A stretch of 64,000 nt of DNA from NCBI GenBank assembly GCA_964500775.1, contig CAZCQG010000006.1, forward strand, positions 1 through 64,000. The letters are read 5' to 3'. Numbering within the stretch: the first letter of the stretch is position 1; every line of letters begins with the position of its first letter. A program made the position numbers and the translations under genes. Source of the stretch: CAZCQG01 sp964500775. GTDB lineage: Bacteria > Campylobacterota > Campylobacteria > Campylobacterales > CAZCQG01. Below, piece by piece: positions 44,371-52,813 of the stretch. The notes beneath the pieces are model-generated. The model was given only the letters and a program-made list of their open reading frames with translations, searched no databases and had not been told where the DNA came from.

Positions 44371-44379
44371 GAGGTTTTT

Positions 44380-45867
44380 TTGGATAGTAGCAACAAGGTT
44401 GAATATGTTTTTTTAGATCCGCAAAAATGTGACCTATTAAGCTTGTCAAGCGTAGGGCTCGTAAAAGCAGAGCTAAAAAATCCCAAAAAAAACTGCAAAA
44501 TCATCTCTACGTTAGATAGCTCAAGAATCTTAAATCTCTCCATAGAAATAGACAAAGATACTCCCGAAGACCTCATAGGGGATGCCATAAACGAGGCGGT
44601 ATACGAAGATGCCTCTATCGATCCCGAAATAGAATACATACAAAAACATATCAAAAAAGGGAGAAATTACGACGGTTCGAAAATCGAATACGACGTATTT
44701 TTGATCAATAAAAACGAAATCTACGGCAGTTTCTCCGAGTGTGCAAAAACATATCCGTATATCGACTACGTCATTCCCGAGATTTTCCTTTTTAGATCAC
44801 TTTATGAATACGGAGAGTTAAAAAAAGAAGGGTATGATATTTTTGTACATTTTGGAGAAAAAAGTGCATTTTTGACCCTGTATCAAAAGGGAAATTTGAT
44901 TTTTCACAAGACTTTCGATCTCAATCTCGATTCATTAAAAAACGTATTTAATGAGTATAGTCCCGCCGTTGTCACTCCCGAAGAATTTAAAAATATCTTT
45001 TCGGGAAATCTAAGCGAATCGATATATGAAGGGGCGCTCAACAAGCTTAATAATGAAATATTTATTGTGCTTGATGAAGTGATGTCCTATATCAAACGAA
45101 TGTACAGTTTTAGCGTCGTAGAGAATTTTTTTCTTGATTCCGCCTACGGCATCAACGAAAAATTGTATCTATATCTCGAAGAACTTCTTGGCTATAAAGC
45201 AAAAAGATTTGAATTTAACTCCGAAAACACGAGACATATAGAGCAAATCGCCTTAAAAGCACTCGCCCACGAACTCCCGTGTCTCAACGAATCAAACTTT
45301 ACGGTCTATGCTAGACCAAAGCCTTTCTTTAGCCGTCCGGTCGGAAAAACCGCACTCTACCTAATCATTGCCGCCGTACTTTCATTACTCTACGGGGTTT
45401 TTATCGGAGTGATGTATTATATGACAAGCGAGAGCATTAAAACCCTCACGCTTGATAAAAACAAAATAGCGCTTCAAGCACAAAATATTCAAAATACGAT
45501 AAATACTTTTAAAGCAGAAGCCCAAAGCGCTACGACAAAGGAAAATGAAGCCAAAGCGGAACTCCAAAGCTCTCTCAATATACTTGAAGAGGTGCGAAAA
45601 GTAAAAGAGGGTTACAAACAAAAAACCCCGATGATTATTTACCTCTCAAAAGAGATCACGCGAACAGGGACGAATCTTCAAACACTGCAAATCGAAGATA
45701 CGGGAGAAAAAACAAAAATAACCGCCGGCATTACCGCCACTAACGACAAGTCACTTTCCACGCTTATCGATACCTTAGGAAGAAACACTCAATATACATT
45801 GGAAATCGATACTATAACGCGAGGAGAGAACGACTACAACACCACTTTGAGGTTAATACGCCGATGA
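44380..45867 (+). CDS. MshI-like protein: PilM-like and PilN-like parts in one chain
   Basis: The 495 residues start at TTG 44380 with AAGAGG upstream. The N-terminal 310 residues look like a divergent PilM actin-like domain (VEYVFLDPQKCDLLS, YDVFLINKNEIYG, YDIFVHFGEKSAFLTLY). One membrane helix lies near 328-350, then a coiled coil (about 360-405) and a PilN-like domain at the C-terminus (LSTLIDTLGRNTQYTLEI). So it combines roles that are separate in type IVa pili and split between L and M in type II systems. It opens a seven-gene operon in MSHA order. Confidence 0.75.
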   Translation: MDSSNKVEYVFLDPQKCDLLSLSSVGLVKAELKNPKKNCKIISTLDSSRILNLSIEIDKDTPEDLIGDAINEAVYEDASIDPEIEYIQKHIKKGRNYDGSKIEYDVFLINKNEIYGSFSECAKTYPYIDYVIPEIFLFRSLYEYGELKKEGYDIFVHFGEKSAFLTLYQKGNLIFHKTFDLNLDSLKNVFNEYSPAVVTPEEFKNIFSGNLSESIYEGALNKLNNEIFIVLDEVMSYIKRMYSFSVVENFFLDSAYGINEKLYLYLEELLGYKAKRFEFNSENTRHIEQIALKALAHELPCLNESNFTVYARPKPFFSRPVGKTALYLIIAAVLSLLYGVFIGVMYYMTSESIKTLTLDKNKIALQAQNIQNTINTFKAEAQSATTKENEAKAELQSSLNILEEVRKVKEGYKQKTPMIIYLSKEITRTGTNLQTLQIEDTGEKTKITAGITATNDKSLSTLIDTLGRNTQYTLEIDTITRGENDYNTTLRLIRR

Positions 45868-46496
45868 AACTGCAATTTAATTTACAAAGGATACTCGATT
45901 CTTACGACAATTATCTGAATGATAAAAAAGAATCCGAAAAAGCGATTCTTATCTATTCACCCGCCGTACTCATCGTATTTTTAGCATATTTTTACCTATT
46001 TCCGATCGTAGATAGCTACTACACGAAAATAAAAAAACAACATAATGCTCTGCAAACAGAGATGCAGAATCTCAACAATATTATCCTCACTCAATCTAGC
46101 GGCGACATCTTGGCGAAGCTCAAAAAAGATGCCGATGACGCGAAGGCAAATACCGAAATCATTTGGCAGCAAAAAAGTTTGATAGAGGAGAAGATCTACG
46201 ATCTTAGCCTCAACCAAGAGAAGTGGCATACCCTCCTTGATCAAATTACCAAAGAAGGGGATGCGTTAGGGATAAAATTAGATACGTTCACGTTTAAAGA
46301 CAACAACGTCGTCTCCAATAATATCAAATCAACTATCATTACCGTAGAAGGGGATGGAAACTATAAGAACATCCTTCTCTTTTTGAATTTTTTAGAGAGT
46401 AAAAGCGGCTACGTCAACCTCAAAAACATTCAAATGCAAGGAGGGGGTGAGATTGTATTTAAAGTCGAAATAGAGGTGTGGAGGATGGATGTTTAA
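45864..46496 (+). CDS. PilO/MshJ-like pilus assembly protein
   Basis: The 210 residues have one membrane helix (about 32-50), a coiled coil (about 55-105, with LQTEMQNLNNIIL and KSLIEEKIYDLSLNQ) and a ferredoxin-like C-terminal domain (KSTIITVEGDGNYKNILLFLNFLESKSGYVNLKNIQMQGG) typical of PilO. It would pair with the PilN-like end of the upstream protein in the inner membrane. Overlaps both neighbours. Confidence 0.75.
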   Translation: MKLQFNLQRILDSYDNYLNDKKESEKAILIYSPAVLIVFLAYFYLFPIVDSYYTKIKKQHNALQTEMQNLNNIILTQSSGDILAKLKKDADDAKANTEIIWQQKSLIEEKIYDLSLNQEKWHTLLDQITKEGDALGIKLDTFTFKDNNVVSNNIKSTIITVEGDGNYKNILLFLNFLESKSGYVNLKNIQMQGGGEIVFKVEIEVWRMDV

Positions 46497-46914
46497 GTTG
46501 CTCCTCCTAACCTTTTTTACGCTCAATCTCTTTGCCAACGAACCCGTGATTTCACCGCAAATGCAAAAGATTTTTGAATTACTATTGCAAGACGGTCGTA
46601 TCGACTTAAAAGATGAGATACTCTCACTCCAAAACCCCTATCCGAAAATCCAAGAAGCGCCCGCAGAATCATCAACGGAAACAGACTCCTCGACTCCGCC
46701 GCAAAAAAAAGAAGAAAAACTCACGATGATACTCGACGGAGCGGCAAAAATCGGTGCGACATGGTATAAAGTGGGGGATGAATATAACGGGCAAAAAATC
46801 GTAGAGATAACAGATAATAAAGTGATATTGCAAAAGTTGGATTCCACCGAAGAGATGCTTTTGATAGAAAAAAATATAAATCTAGAGGTAAAAACAAATG
46901 AAACACGTAACTAG
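46489..46914 (+). CDS. PilP/MshK-like pilus assembly protein
   Basis: The 141 residues begin with a signal peptide (cut near residue 17, NLFA). The C-terminal 70 residues have the small beta domain of PilP/MshK (AAKIGATWYKVGDEYNGQKIVEITDNKVILQK), which binds secretin N-domains. A low-complexity E/S/P/T linker precedes it. In C. jejuni the corresponding position next to the secretin is held by CtsR; the equivalence is by position and size. Confidence 0.7.
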   Translation: MFKLLLLTFFTLNLFANEPVISPQMQKIFELLLQDGRIDLKDEILSLQNPYPKIQEAPAESSTETDSSTPPQKKEEKLTMILDGAAKIGATWYKVGDEYNGQKIVEITDNKVILQKLDSTEEMLLIEKNINLEVKTNETRN

Positions 46915-48388
46915 AGCGATTGTAGCGATTTTATTACTATCTGCAGCATTGTTTGCGGAGTGCGAGAATCGACTCTTCACCATTTCCGCCAATAATAAAG
47001 GGGCGAGTGCGGAAGATATTATCAATCGTCTCTCGGAAGAGTGTCAATTCAGCGTCGTCGTAAAAGACGGCAATAATTCAGAAACGATACTCAAAAAACC
47101 GCTTCAAAACGTTTTTCTCAAAGATGCCACAATCGAGGAGGTATTTCAACTCGTCCTCGGAGAAAACGGACTTGAATACGAGTACGACAACCAAAAATTA
47201 AAAATCCATTACCTCATCACCAAAACATTCGAAGTGGACATACTCAATACCAGCAGAACAGGAACAAGCTCTACGAATATCGCGATAACGGGTGAGCGGG
47301 TGAGCGGCGAATCGACGACGACCAATTCCGATTCCGGAGGAAATTCAAAAGCAGAGATTAAATCGGATGACGGCTATAGCTTTTGGAGCGACACTTTAGT
47401 ACAAGAGCTTTCCGATATTGCGACGCGCCCCGAGGATGAATTTAGCGATGTCAAAATCGTCATCAATAAAGGGGCCGGTCTTATCACCGTTACAGGAAAC
47501 AAAAAGCAAGTCGCAAGGGTGGATGAATACCTCAAAAGTATTAACACGAGGCTAAAAACGCAGGTGCTTATCGACGTAAATATCTTAAGCGTGAAACACA
47601 CGAACTCAAAGTCAATCGGAATTGATTGGAGCAGTATAATGGATAGCGTAAACGTCTTAACCGCCACCCAAGATTATTCATTTACAAAAACAAAAGAGAT
47701 TACCGGAATAACAGACGATACGAAGACCTATACGAAAAACCTATCGCTAGGGACGTTAAGCAACCTACCGATGAGCGACATAGTAAACTTCTTGCGCGGA
47801 TACGGCGATGTCACCACCGTATCAAATCCAAAAGTAATGACGCTCAATAATCAACCCTCGCTTATCAGTGTGGGAAATATATTCTACTACGAAGAGACCG
47901 ACGTCACTACAACTTCCGGCACGAGCACTACGAACGTAGCTACCGATGTAACGTATACTCCGCTTTTCGTCGGAATCTTGCTCGATATTACCCCCTCTAT
48001 CTACAATGACGAAATAATGCTCAAAATAAATCCCTCCATCACAAAAACTACCAATAGCAACATAGATACGGGGACTGCTTTTACTTCGGGACCTCCGAAT
48101 CTAGAATCGAAACAATTAAGCTCGGTAGTCAAACTCAAAGACGGCGAAAGAGCGGTGCTGGGAGGACTTATCTCTAGGGATAGGCAAAACGACGAGAAAA
48201 AAGTCCCCTTGCTCGGAGACATCCCGCTTGTGGGATACGCCTTTAAACGCGAAGAACTCTATGATCAACTCTCCGAAATGGTTATAATTATAACGCCGCA
48301 CGTTGTAGGAAATAAGGAGCTCTCTTTGAGGGATTTGGGATACACGAAAGAAAAAATTGAAAGCGCTATGGATTACTACGAAGAATGA
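46898..48388 (+). CDS. MshL/PilQ-like pilus secretin
   Basis: This is the outer-membrane channel of the pilus system. The 496 residues have a signal peptide (cut near residue 20), a short N domain (AEDIINRLSEECQFSVVVKDG, TIEEVFQLVLGENGLEYEYDNQKLKIHY), a Ser/Thr/Gly-rich linker, one N1-like domain (VIVTGNKKQVARVDEYLKSI region) and the secretin core (TQVLIDVNILSV, VSNPKVMTLNNQPSLISVGN, GERAVLGGLISRDRQNDEKKVPLLGDIPLVGYAF). It is shorter than the GspD at 28790 and not closely alike, so the two systems are separate. Confidence 0.9.
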   Translation: MKHVTRAIVAILLLSAALFAECENRLFTISANNKGASAEDIINRLSEECQFSVVVKDGNNSETILKKPLQNVFLKDATIEEVFQLVLGENGLEYEYDNQKLKIHYLITKTFEVDILNTSRTGTSSTNIAITGERVSGESTTTNSDSGGNSKAEIKSDDGYSFWSDTLVQELSDIATRPEDEFSDVKIVINKGAGLITVTGNKKQVARVDEYLKSINTRLKTQVLIDVNILSVKHTNSKSIGIDWSSIMDSVNVLTATQDYSFTKTKEITGITDDTKTYTKNLSLGTLSNLPMSDIVNFLRGYGDVTTVSNPKVMTLNNQPSLISVGNIFYYEETDVTTTSGTSTTNVATDVTYTPLFVGILLDITPSIYNDEIMLKINPSITKTTNSNIDTGTAFTSGPPNLESKQLSSVVKLKDGERAVLGGLISRDRQNDEKKVPLLGDIPLVGYAFKREELYDQLSEMVIIITPHVVGNKELSLRDLGYTKEKIESAMDYYEE

Positions 48389-49215
48389 GCAGATATTTAG
48401 AACTTGAAAAAAAATGGGTGCGATATAAAATAAAGAGGCTCGCCATAGTATTCATCCCTATAGTTTTACTCTTATTTATGGGGGGAGCGATGGCGTATTA
48501 TTACGACTTCTCAAAACAGAGCAAAGCATCCCGTCCCGCCGCCCTCCAAATAGTACCGAACGAAAATCAAAATATTGCGGCTGTTTCCGTCGAAAAGCCG
48601 ATGGAAAAGGTCACGCAAAAACCAAAGTGCTATACCGTCACCGTAGATGTTCTTAATATCCGCAAAGAACCTTCTCTCTCTTCGGAGAAACTCGGAAGAC
48701 TCTTTGGAGGCGAGGAGTTTTGCAGCGATATAAATGAGGAGAATTGGATAAAAATCGATGAAGGGTGGATTTACGCAAAGGGGACGCTCTCTCTAGTCAA
48801 AGATGAGCAAATCAACGAGAAACAAGTATATATCCAGGACCTCTTACAAATCCAAAATAGTGAGCCGCCGCAAGAAAACCAAGGTGCGGAAATAGAAATA
48901 AAAACAAAAAGTGCCGACAAAAATCAAATACTCAAAAAAATGATTGAGAGTTTCAACTCTTCTCCCGATGCAAAATTGGCAATTGATATAGGAAAAAGGT
49001 ATTATGAAGATAAAAAATACCGTGAAGCGCAATATTGGGCATTGAGATCCAATGAGCTTGACAATGGAGATGCGAGTTGGATTCTCTTCGCTAAAGCAAA
49101 ATTTGGCGCGGGAGAGAAGGATGAAGCGATTACTATATTAACGACGGCATCCCAAAAAACCAAGAACAAAGAGTTTGATCGACTTCTTAACGAAATGCGG
49201 GCAAATAGAGAATAG
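48385..49215 (+). CDS. Membrane protein with SH3-like and TPR parts, pilus operon
   Basis: The 276 residues have a cytoplasmic start, one membrane helix (about 22-40), an SH3b-like domain (about 82-138: YTVTVDVLNIRKEPSLSSEKLGRLFGGEEFC) and C-terminal TPR-like helices (about 190-275: AKLAIDIGKRYYEDKKYREAQYWALRSNEL). It occupies the place of MshM/MshN in MSHA loci and of CtsP/CtsX in C. jejuni, and MshN also has TPRs. A peptidoglycan or secretin contact is plausible. It overlaps the secretin gene by 4 bp and lies 10 bp before the ATPase start. Confidence 0.65.
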   Translation: MSRYLELEKKWVRYKIKRLAIVFIPIVLLLFMGGAMAYYYDFSKQSKASRPAALQIVPNENQNIAAVSVEKPMEKVTQKPKCYTVTVDVLNIRKEPSLSSEKLGRLFGGEEFCSDINEENWIKIDEGWIYAKGTLSLVKDEQINEKQVYIQDLLQIQNSEPPQENQGAEIEIKTKSADKNQILKKMIESFNSSPDAKLAIDIGKRYYEDKKYREAQYWALRSNELDNGDASWILFAKAKFGAGEKDEAITILTTASQKTKNKEFDRLLNEMRANRE

Positions 49216-49225
49216 CAGGATTATT

Positions 49226-50977
49226 ATGAGAATAGGCGATAGATTAATACAAGCGGGACTAATAGACGAGGCGCAATTAAACCTCGCACTTGAGGAGCAA
49301 AGAAGACTACGAGAAGAAAAAAGGAGAAAAAAAATCGTCAGGGTCTTGGTTGATCTTGGACTCTTAAAAGAGGCGAATCTCCTTAGTTTTTTTGTAGAGC
49401 AGTGCAAGAGCGGATTTCTCAATCTTGATTCTATCGTTGAAGATTTTCCCGCGAGCGAAGACACCATCTTAGAAGCTACGGCTTCGTTGATGGATATGGA
49501 GTACGTCGACTTCTACGGCATAAAGATAGATCAAAACGTCGTAGATTACATACCCTTCGTCCATATTAAAAAATTCTATGCGTTTCCCTACAAGGAAGAT
49601 GAGCAATTTATCTATATCGCGCTTATTGATCCTTTTAATCCCATACTTAAAGAGACGTTTCAAAGGGCGATAAAAAAGAAACCCCTTAGATACACCCTTG
49701 TAAAAAAAGAGCAGTTTGTCAGAATCTTGGACAAACTTGAGATAAACGACGGCGTTAAAGATCTCATCACTAAGATAAGAAGAGAGATACGCGGAGGGAG
49801 CCTGAATGACGGCGGAGAATCTTCTATTTCAAAGCTCATCGACGTAATCTTTGAAACCGCCATTAAAAATAAAGCGAGTGATGTCCATATAGAATCCAAC
49901 GACAACGAATGTGTCATACGCTGCAGAGTAGATGGGATACTATACGAATACTTTGACTTAGACAAAGATATGTTCGCACCGCTAAGCTCAAGGATAAAAC
50001 TCATCTCCGAACTAGATATTGCCGAAAAAAGAAAGCCCCAAGACGGCAGATTTTCGCAGGTTTTTTTAGGAAGAGAGTTTGATTTTAGGGTCTCTACGCT
50101 TCCTATCGTCACGGGCGAATCGATCGTCGCGAGGATTCTTGATAAGTCAAAAGTGTTAATGAAACTCGAAGATCTCGGAATGAGCGAAAAAAACTTTGAA
50201 AGAATCAATAAAACCATCAAATCGCCTTACGGAATCATCTTCGTAACCGGACCTACGGGAAGCGGTAAAACCACTACATTGTACGCCGCACTCAATGCTA
50301 TAAAAAGCGTAGGAGAAAAAATAATCACCGTCGAAGATCCGGTCGAATACCAGATGGAAGACGTCCACCAAGTGATGGTAAACGAAAAAGCCGGACTTAC
50401 TTTTTCTGCCGCACTTCGCTCCATTCTTAGACAAGATCCCGACAAAATAATGGTCGGTGAGATTCGTGACCAAGAAACGTTGCGTATCGCCATCCAAGCC
50501 GCACTCACCGGACACTTGGTAATCTCGACGTTGCACACCAACGATGCACTAAGCGGAATCACGAGACTTATGGATATGGGAGTGGAGAGCTTTTTCGTCG
50601 GATCGGCGATGGCGGGGATAGAAGCGCAAAGACTTGTGAGAAAACTCTGCCCTCACTGTAAATACGAGTCGGAACTTCCGCAAAATATTTTAGACGAATT
50701 GCTATCGTACCTTCCCGATGACTACAGATTCTACCGAAGTCACGGCTGCGAAAAATGCAATATGACCGGCTATCTCGGTAGAGAACTTATCTCTGAAGTC
50801 GTCATAGGGAGCGAGAGGCTTAGAAAGCTTATCATCGAAGGGGCATCTAAAGAGATTCTCCTAGAAGAGGCAAGAAAAGACGGTTTTGTTACGATGTTTG
50901 AAGACGGTCTTGCAAAAGCATTGCAAGGATTAACAAGCATAGAAGAGATTTACAGAGTCGCTAAACTGCCGTCATGA
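49226..50977 (+). CDS. MshE/CtsE-like pilus assembly ATPase
   Basis: This ATPase drives pilus or pseudopilus extension. ATG 49226 (GCAGGA upstream) is chosen over 49175, which lies inside the previous gene. The 583 residues start with an MshEN-type module (RIGDRLIQAGLIDEAQLNLALEEQ, then RVLVDLGLLKEANLLSFFVEQ), then KASDVHIESND, Walker A GPTGSGKT (342-349), Asp box, Walker B KIMVGEIRDQETL, LTGHLVISTLHTND and a four-cysteine zinc motif (CPHC ... CEKC). The first MshEN repeat keeps R.G..L...G.I, a c-di-GMP-binding pattern; the second is weaker. Confidence 0.9.
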   Translation: MRIGDRLIQAGLIDEAQLNLALEEQRRLREEKRRKKIVRVLVDLGLLKEANLLSFFVEQCKSGFLNLDSIVEDFPASEDTILEATASLMDMEYVDFYGIKIDQNVVDYIPFVHIKKFYAFPYKEDEQFIYIALIDPFNPILKETFQRAIKKKPLRYTLVKKEQFVRILDKLEINDGVKDLITKIRREIRGGSLNDGGESSISKLIDVIFETAIKNKASDVHIESNDNECVIRCRVDGILYEYFDLDKDMFAPLSSRIKLISELDIAEKRKPQDGRFSQVFLGREFDFRVSTLPIVTGESIVARILDKSKVLMKLEDLGMSEKNFERINKTIKSPYGIIFVTGPTGSGKTTTLYAALNAIKSVGEKIITVEDPVEYQMEDVHQVMVNEKAGLTFSAALRSILRQDPDKIMVGEIRDQETLRIAIQAALTGHLVISTLHTNDALSGITRLMDMGVESFFVGSAMAGIEAQRLVRKLCPHCKYESELPQNILDELLSYLPDDYRFYRSHGCEKCNMTGYLGRELISEVVIGSERLRKLIIEGASKEILLEEARKDGFVTMFEDGLAKALQGLTSIEEIYRVAKLPS

Positions 50978-52224
50978 GATACTTCAGGGTCACCGTAGTC
51001 GACAAGGGTAAGAAAAAATTCATAGACGTAAAAGCCACAAATAAAAACGCCGCAAAAGATTTGGCAATCGCCGAAAACAAGGGTGGTAAAGCACTTCTGG
51101 TCAAAGAAATCCAAGAGCCCCTCGGAGAAAAAATCATCAATACGCTAAAAGCTCTTCGCGCCGGGATACAAGGAAGCGAAAAGGTCAAGGTAGATGAGCT
51201 TATTCCCGTATTTAAACAAATGAGTCTGATGACGGGAGCGGGTATATCTATTCACCAAAGCATGCAAGAGATTATCGATTTTACCGAGAATAAGATGATA
51301 AAGACCATCTTCACCGAAGCGCTCGTAGGAATCAATAGCGGCAAAACACTAAGCAATGCCTTTAAACCCTATCAAGAGCAACTCGGTAATCTCTCGATGT
51401 CGATGATAGAGCTCGGAGAACAAACAGGAAATCTCTCCGATTCCCTAGGAATGCTCTCGGTTACCCTAGCAGAGATTCGAGACAATATCGCCAAGTTCAA
51501 AAAAGCGTTACGCTACCCCTTATTTACTATCGGGGCGATGGTGATCGCTTTTGTTTTGTTGATTTTACTCGTCGTGCCGAAGTTTAAAAAAATATTTGAG
51601 GGTTTGGGTGCGGATTTGCCGCTTCCTACGATTATCTTACTAAAAATTGAGTACCTTTTTACAAATTTCGGACATCTCCTTTTTGTGATGCTTTTAGGTT
51701 CTATTTTTACGGTGAGGTACCTCTATAAAAACAATAAAAAGTTCCATTTTTGGTTTGATAGTGCTATCCTCAAAGTAAAACTTTTAGGCGATGTTATCTA
51801 TCTCTATTCAATGAATCAATATATGATTACCCTCTCACAGATGCTTAAAGCCGGTATCCCGCTTGAAGAAGCGCTGCGCTCCTCATCAAATATGGTGAAC
51901 AATATCTATCTCAAAAGGCTTTTTAATTCTATCACCGACCTCATCAGAAAAGGTGCATCACTCACAAGCTCTATGCAGGAGACCAAACTTTTTGAGCGAA
52001 GCTCTTTACAGATGGTAAGTGCAGGAGAACAAAGCGGGAATCTCGACGAGATGCTAGGGGTAGCGGGGAATTACTACAAGATGAAATACGACAATATAGT
52101 GGATAATCTCTCTTCTTATATAGAGCCTCTTATTACGGCTTTTATCGCATGTATGGTTTTACTATTGGCGCTTGGGATATTTATGCCGATGTGGGATCTA
52201 GCGGGCGCGGCAAGAGGACATTGA
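50974..52224 (+). CDS. MshG/CtsF-like pilus platform protein
   Basis: The 416 residues are of the GspF/PilC family with two T2SSF domains (about 75-195 and 280-400) and three membrane helices (about 180-202, 232-252 and 383-405). FKQMSLMTGAGISIHQSMQEI and LSQMLKAGIPLEEALRSSSNMV open the two repeats. It differs clearly from the GspF at 15435, so it belongs to the pilus set. It overlaps the ATPase gene by 4 bp and ends 14 bp from the convergent regulator. Confidence 0.88.
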   Translation: MRYFRVTVVDKGKKKFIDVKATNKNAAKDLAIAENKGGKALLVKEIQEPLGEKIINTLKALRAGIQGSEKVKVDELIPVFKQMSLMTGAGISIHQSMQEIIDFTENKMIKTIFTEALVGINSGKTLSNAFKPYQEQLGNLSMSMIELGEQTGNLSDSLGMLSVTLAEIRDNIAKFKKALRYPLFTIGAMVIAFVLLILLVVPKFKKIFEGLGADLPLPTIILLKIEYLFTNFGHLLFVMLLGSIFTVRYLYKNNKKFHFWFDSAILKVKLLGDVIYLYSMNQYMITLSQMLKAGIPLEEALRSSSNMVNNIYLKRLFNSITDLIRKGASLTSSMQETKLFERSSLQMVSAGEQSGNLDEMLGVAGNYYKMKYDNIVDNLSSYIEPLITAFIACMVLLLALGIFMPMWDLAGAARGH

Positions 52225-52238
52225 TCCCCTAGCCGAAA

Positions 52239-52637
52239 TTATTGACACTCTTTGCACACGCCTATAATCGCTACCGAACAATCCTCTACCTGAAAACCGT
52301 TTTTTTCTTGCATCTCTTTGGCTAAGCACGTCGTATCAAACTCCATATCTACCAAACTACCGCATTTGGTGCAGTAAAGATGGATATGAGGATGGATATG
52401 CAACTCGTATTTTTGCTTATGATTAGGCACTTTTATCTCTTTTAAAATATCGGCTTCGACCATACTAGAAATATTTTTATACACCGTAGCCAATGAAATC
52501 GAAGGATATACCGCTCTTATCTCCTCGTATAACTCCTCAATATTCAAATGTCCCGCCGCTTTAATTTTGTCCAAAATAACAACCCTCTGTGGGGTAATTT
52601 TTAACTTTTTATCTCTTAATATTTCATCATAATTCAT
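52239..52637 (-). CDS. Fur/PerR-family metal-dependent repressor
   Basis: This 132-residue Fur-family repressor has an N-terminal winged helix (LKITPQRVVILDKIK, HLNIEELYEEIRAVYPSISLATVYKNISSMVEADILKEI) and a dimerisation domain with HIHPHIHLYC and two CxxC pairs (CTKC, CKEC) that bind structural zinc. The pattern fits PerR-like or Fur-like members; sequence alone does not settle iron or peroxide sensing. ATG 52637 has AAGG upstream and is preferred to ATG 52658. Confidence 0.85.
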   Translation of the reverse strand: MNYDEILRDKKLKITPQRVVILDKIKAAGHLNIEELYEEIRAVYPSISLATVYKNISSMVEADILKEIKVPNHKQKYELHIHPHIHLYCTKCGSLVDMEFDTTCLAKEMQEKNGFQVEDCSVAIIGVCKECQ

Positions 52638-52673
52638 TTCGCTCGACCTTACTTGCATAATATTACGCCGTGC

Positions 52674-52714
52674 ATTATAGCAAATATATTAATAAATAGG
52701 AAATTTTATTAATA
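52674..52714 (-). promoter_or_regulatory. Promoter and inverted-repeat operator of the Fur-family gene
   Basis: On the minus strand an extended -10, TGCTATAAT, ends at 52674. Upstream of it TATTAATAAA (52687-52696) and TTTATTAATA (52705-52714) form a perfect 10-bp inverted repeat that spans the -35 region. A repressor bound there would block polymerase, which suggests autoregulation. Confidence 0.6.
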
Positions 52715-52780
52715 ACTAAAAAAATATTTTAATATCGATAGTTTTTTCGGTGTCGAAATTTAGGCTAATCCCCACTTTGT

Positions 52781-52786
52781 TATAAT
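52781..52786 (+). promoter_or_regulatory. -10 box of the ffh operon
   Basis: TATAAT 27 bases before the ffh GTG, preceded by TTTGT. No strong -35 is apparent. Confidence 0.6.
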
Positions 52787-52813
52787 CACTCAAAAAATTT
52801 ACAAAGGAATGCA

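Noticed and set aside
48385..52224. Second copy of the same type II system
   Set aside because: Order, domain make-up and sequence of the secretin, ATPase and platform protein fit MSHA/Cts-type pilus genes and differ from the gsp set at 25162-33080.
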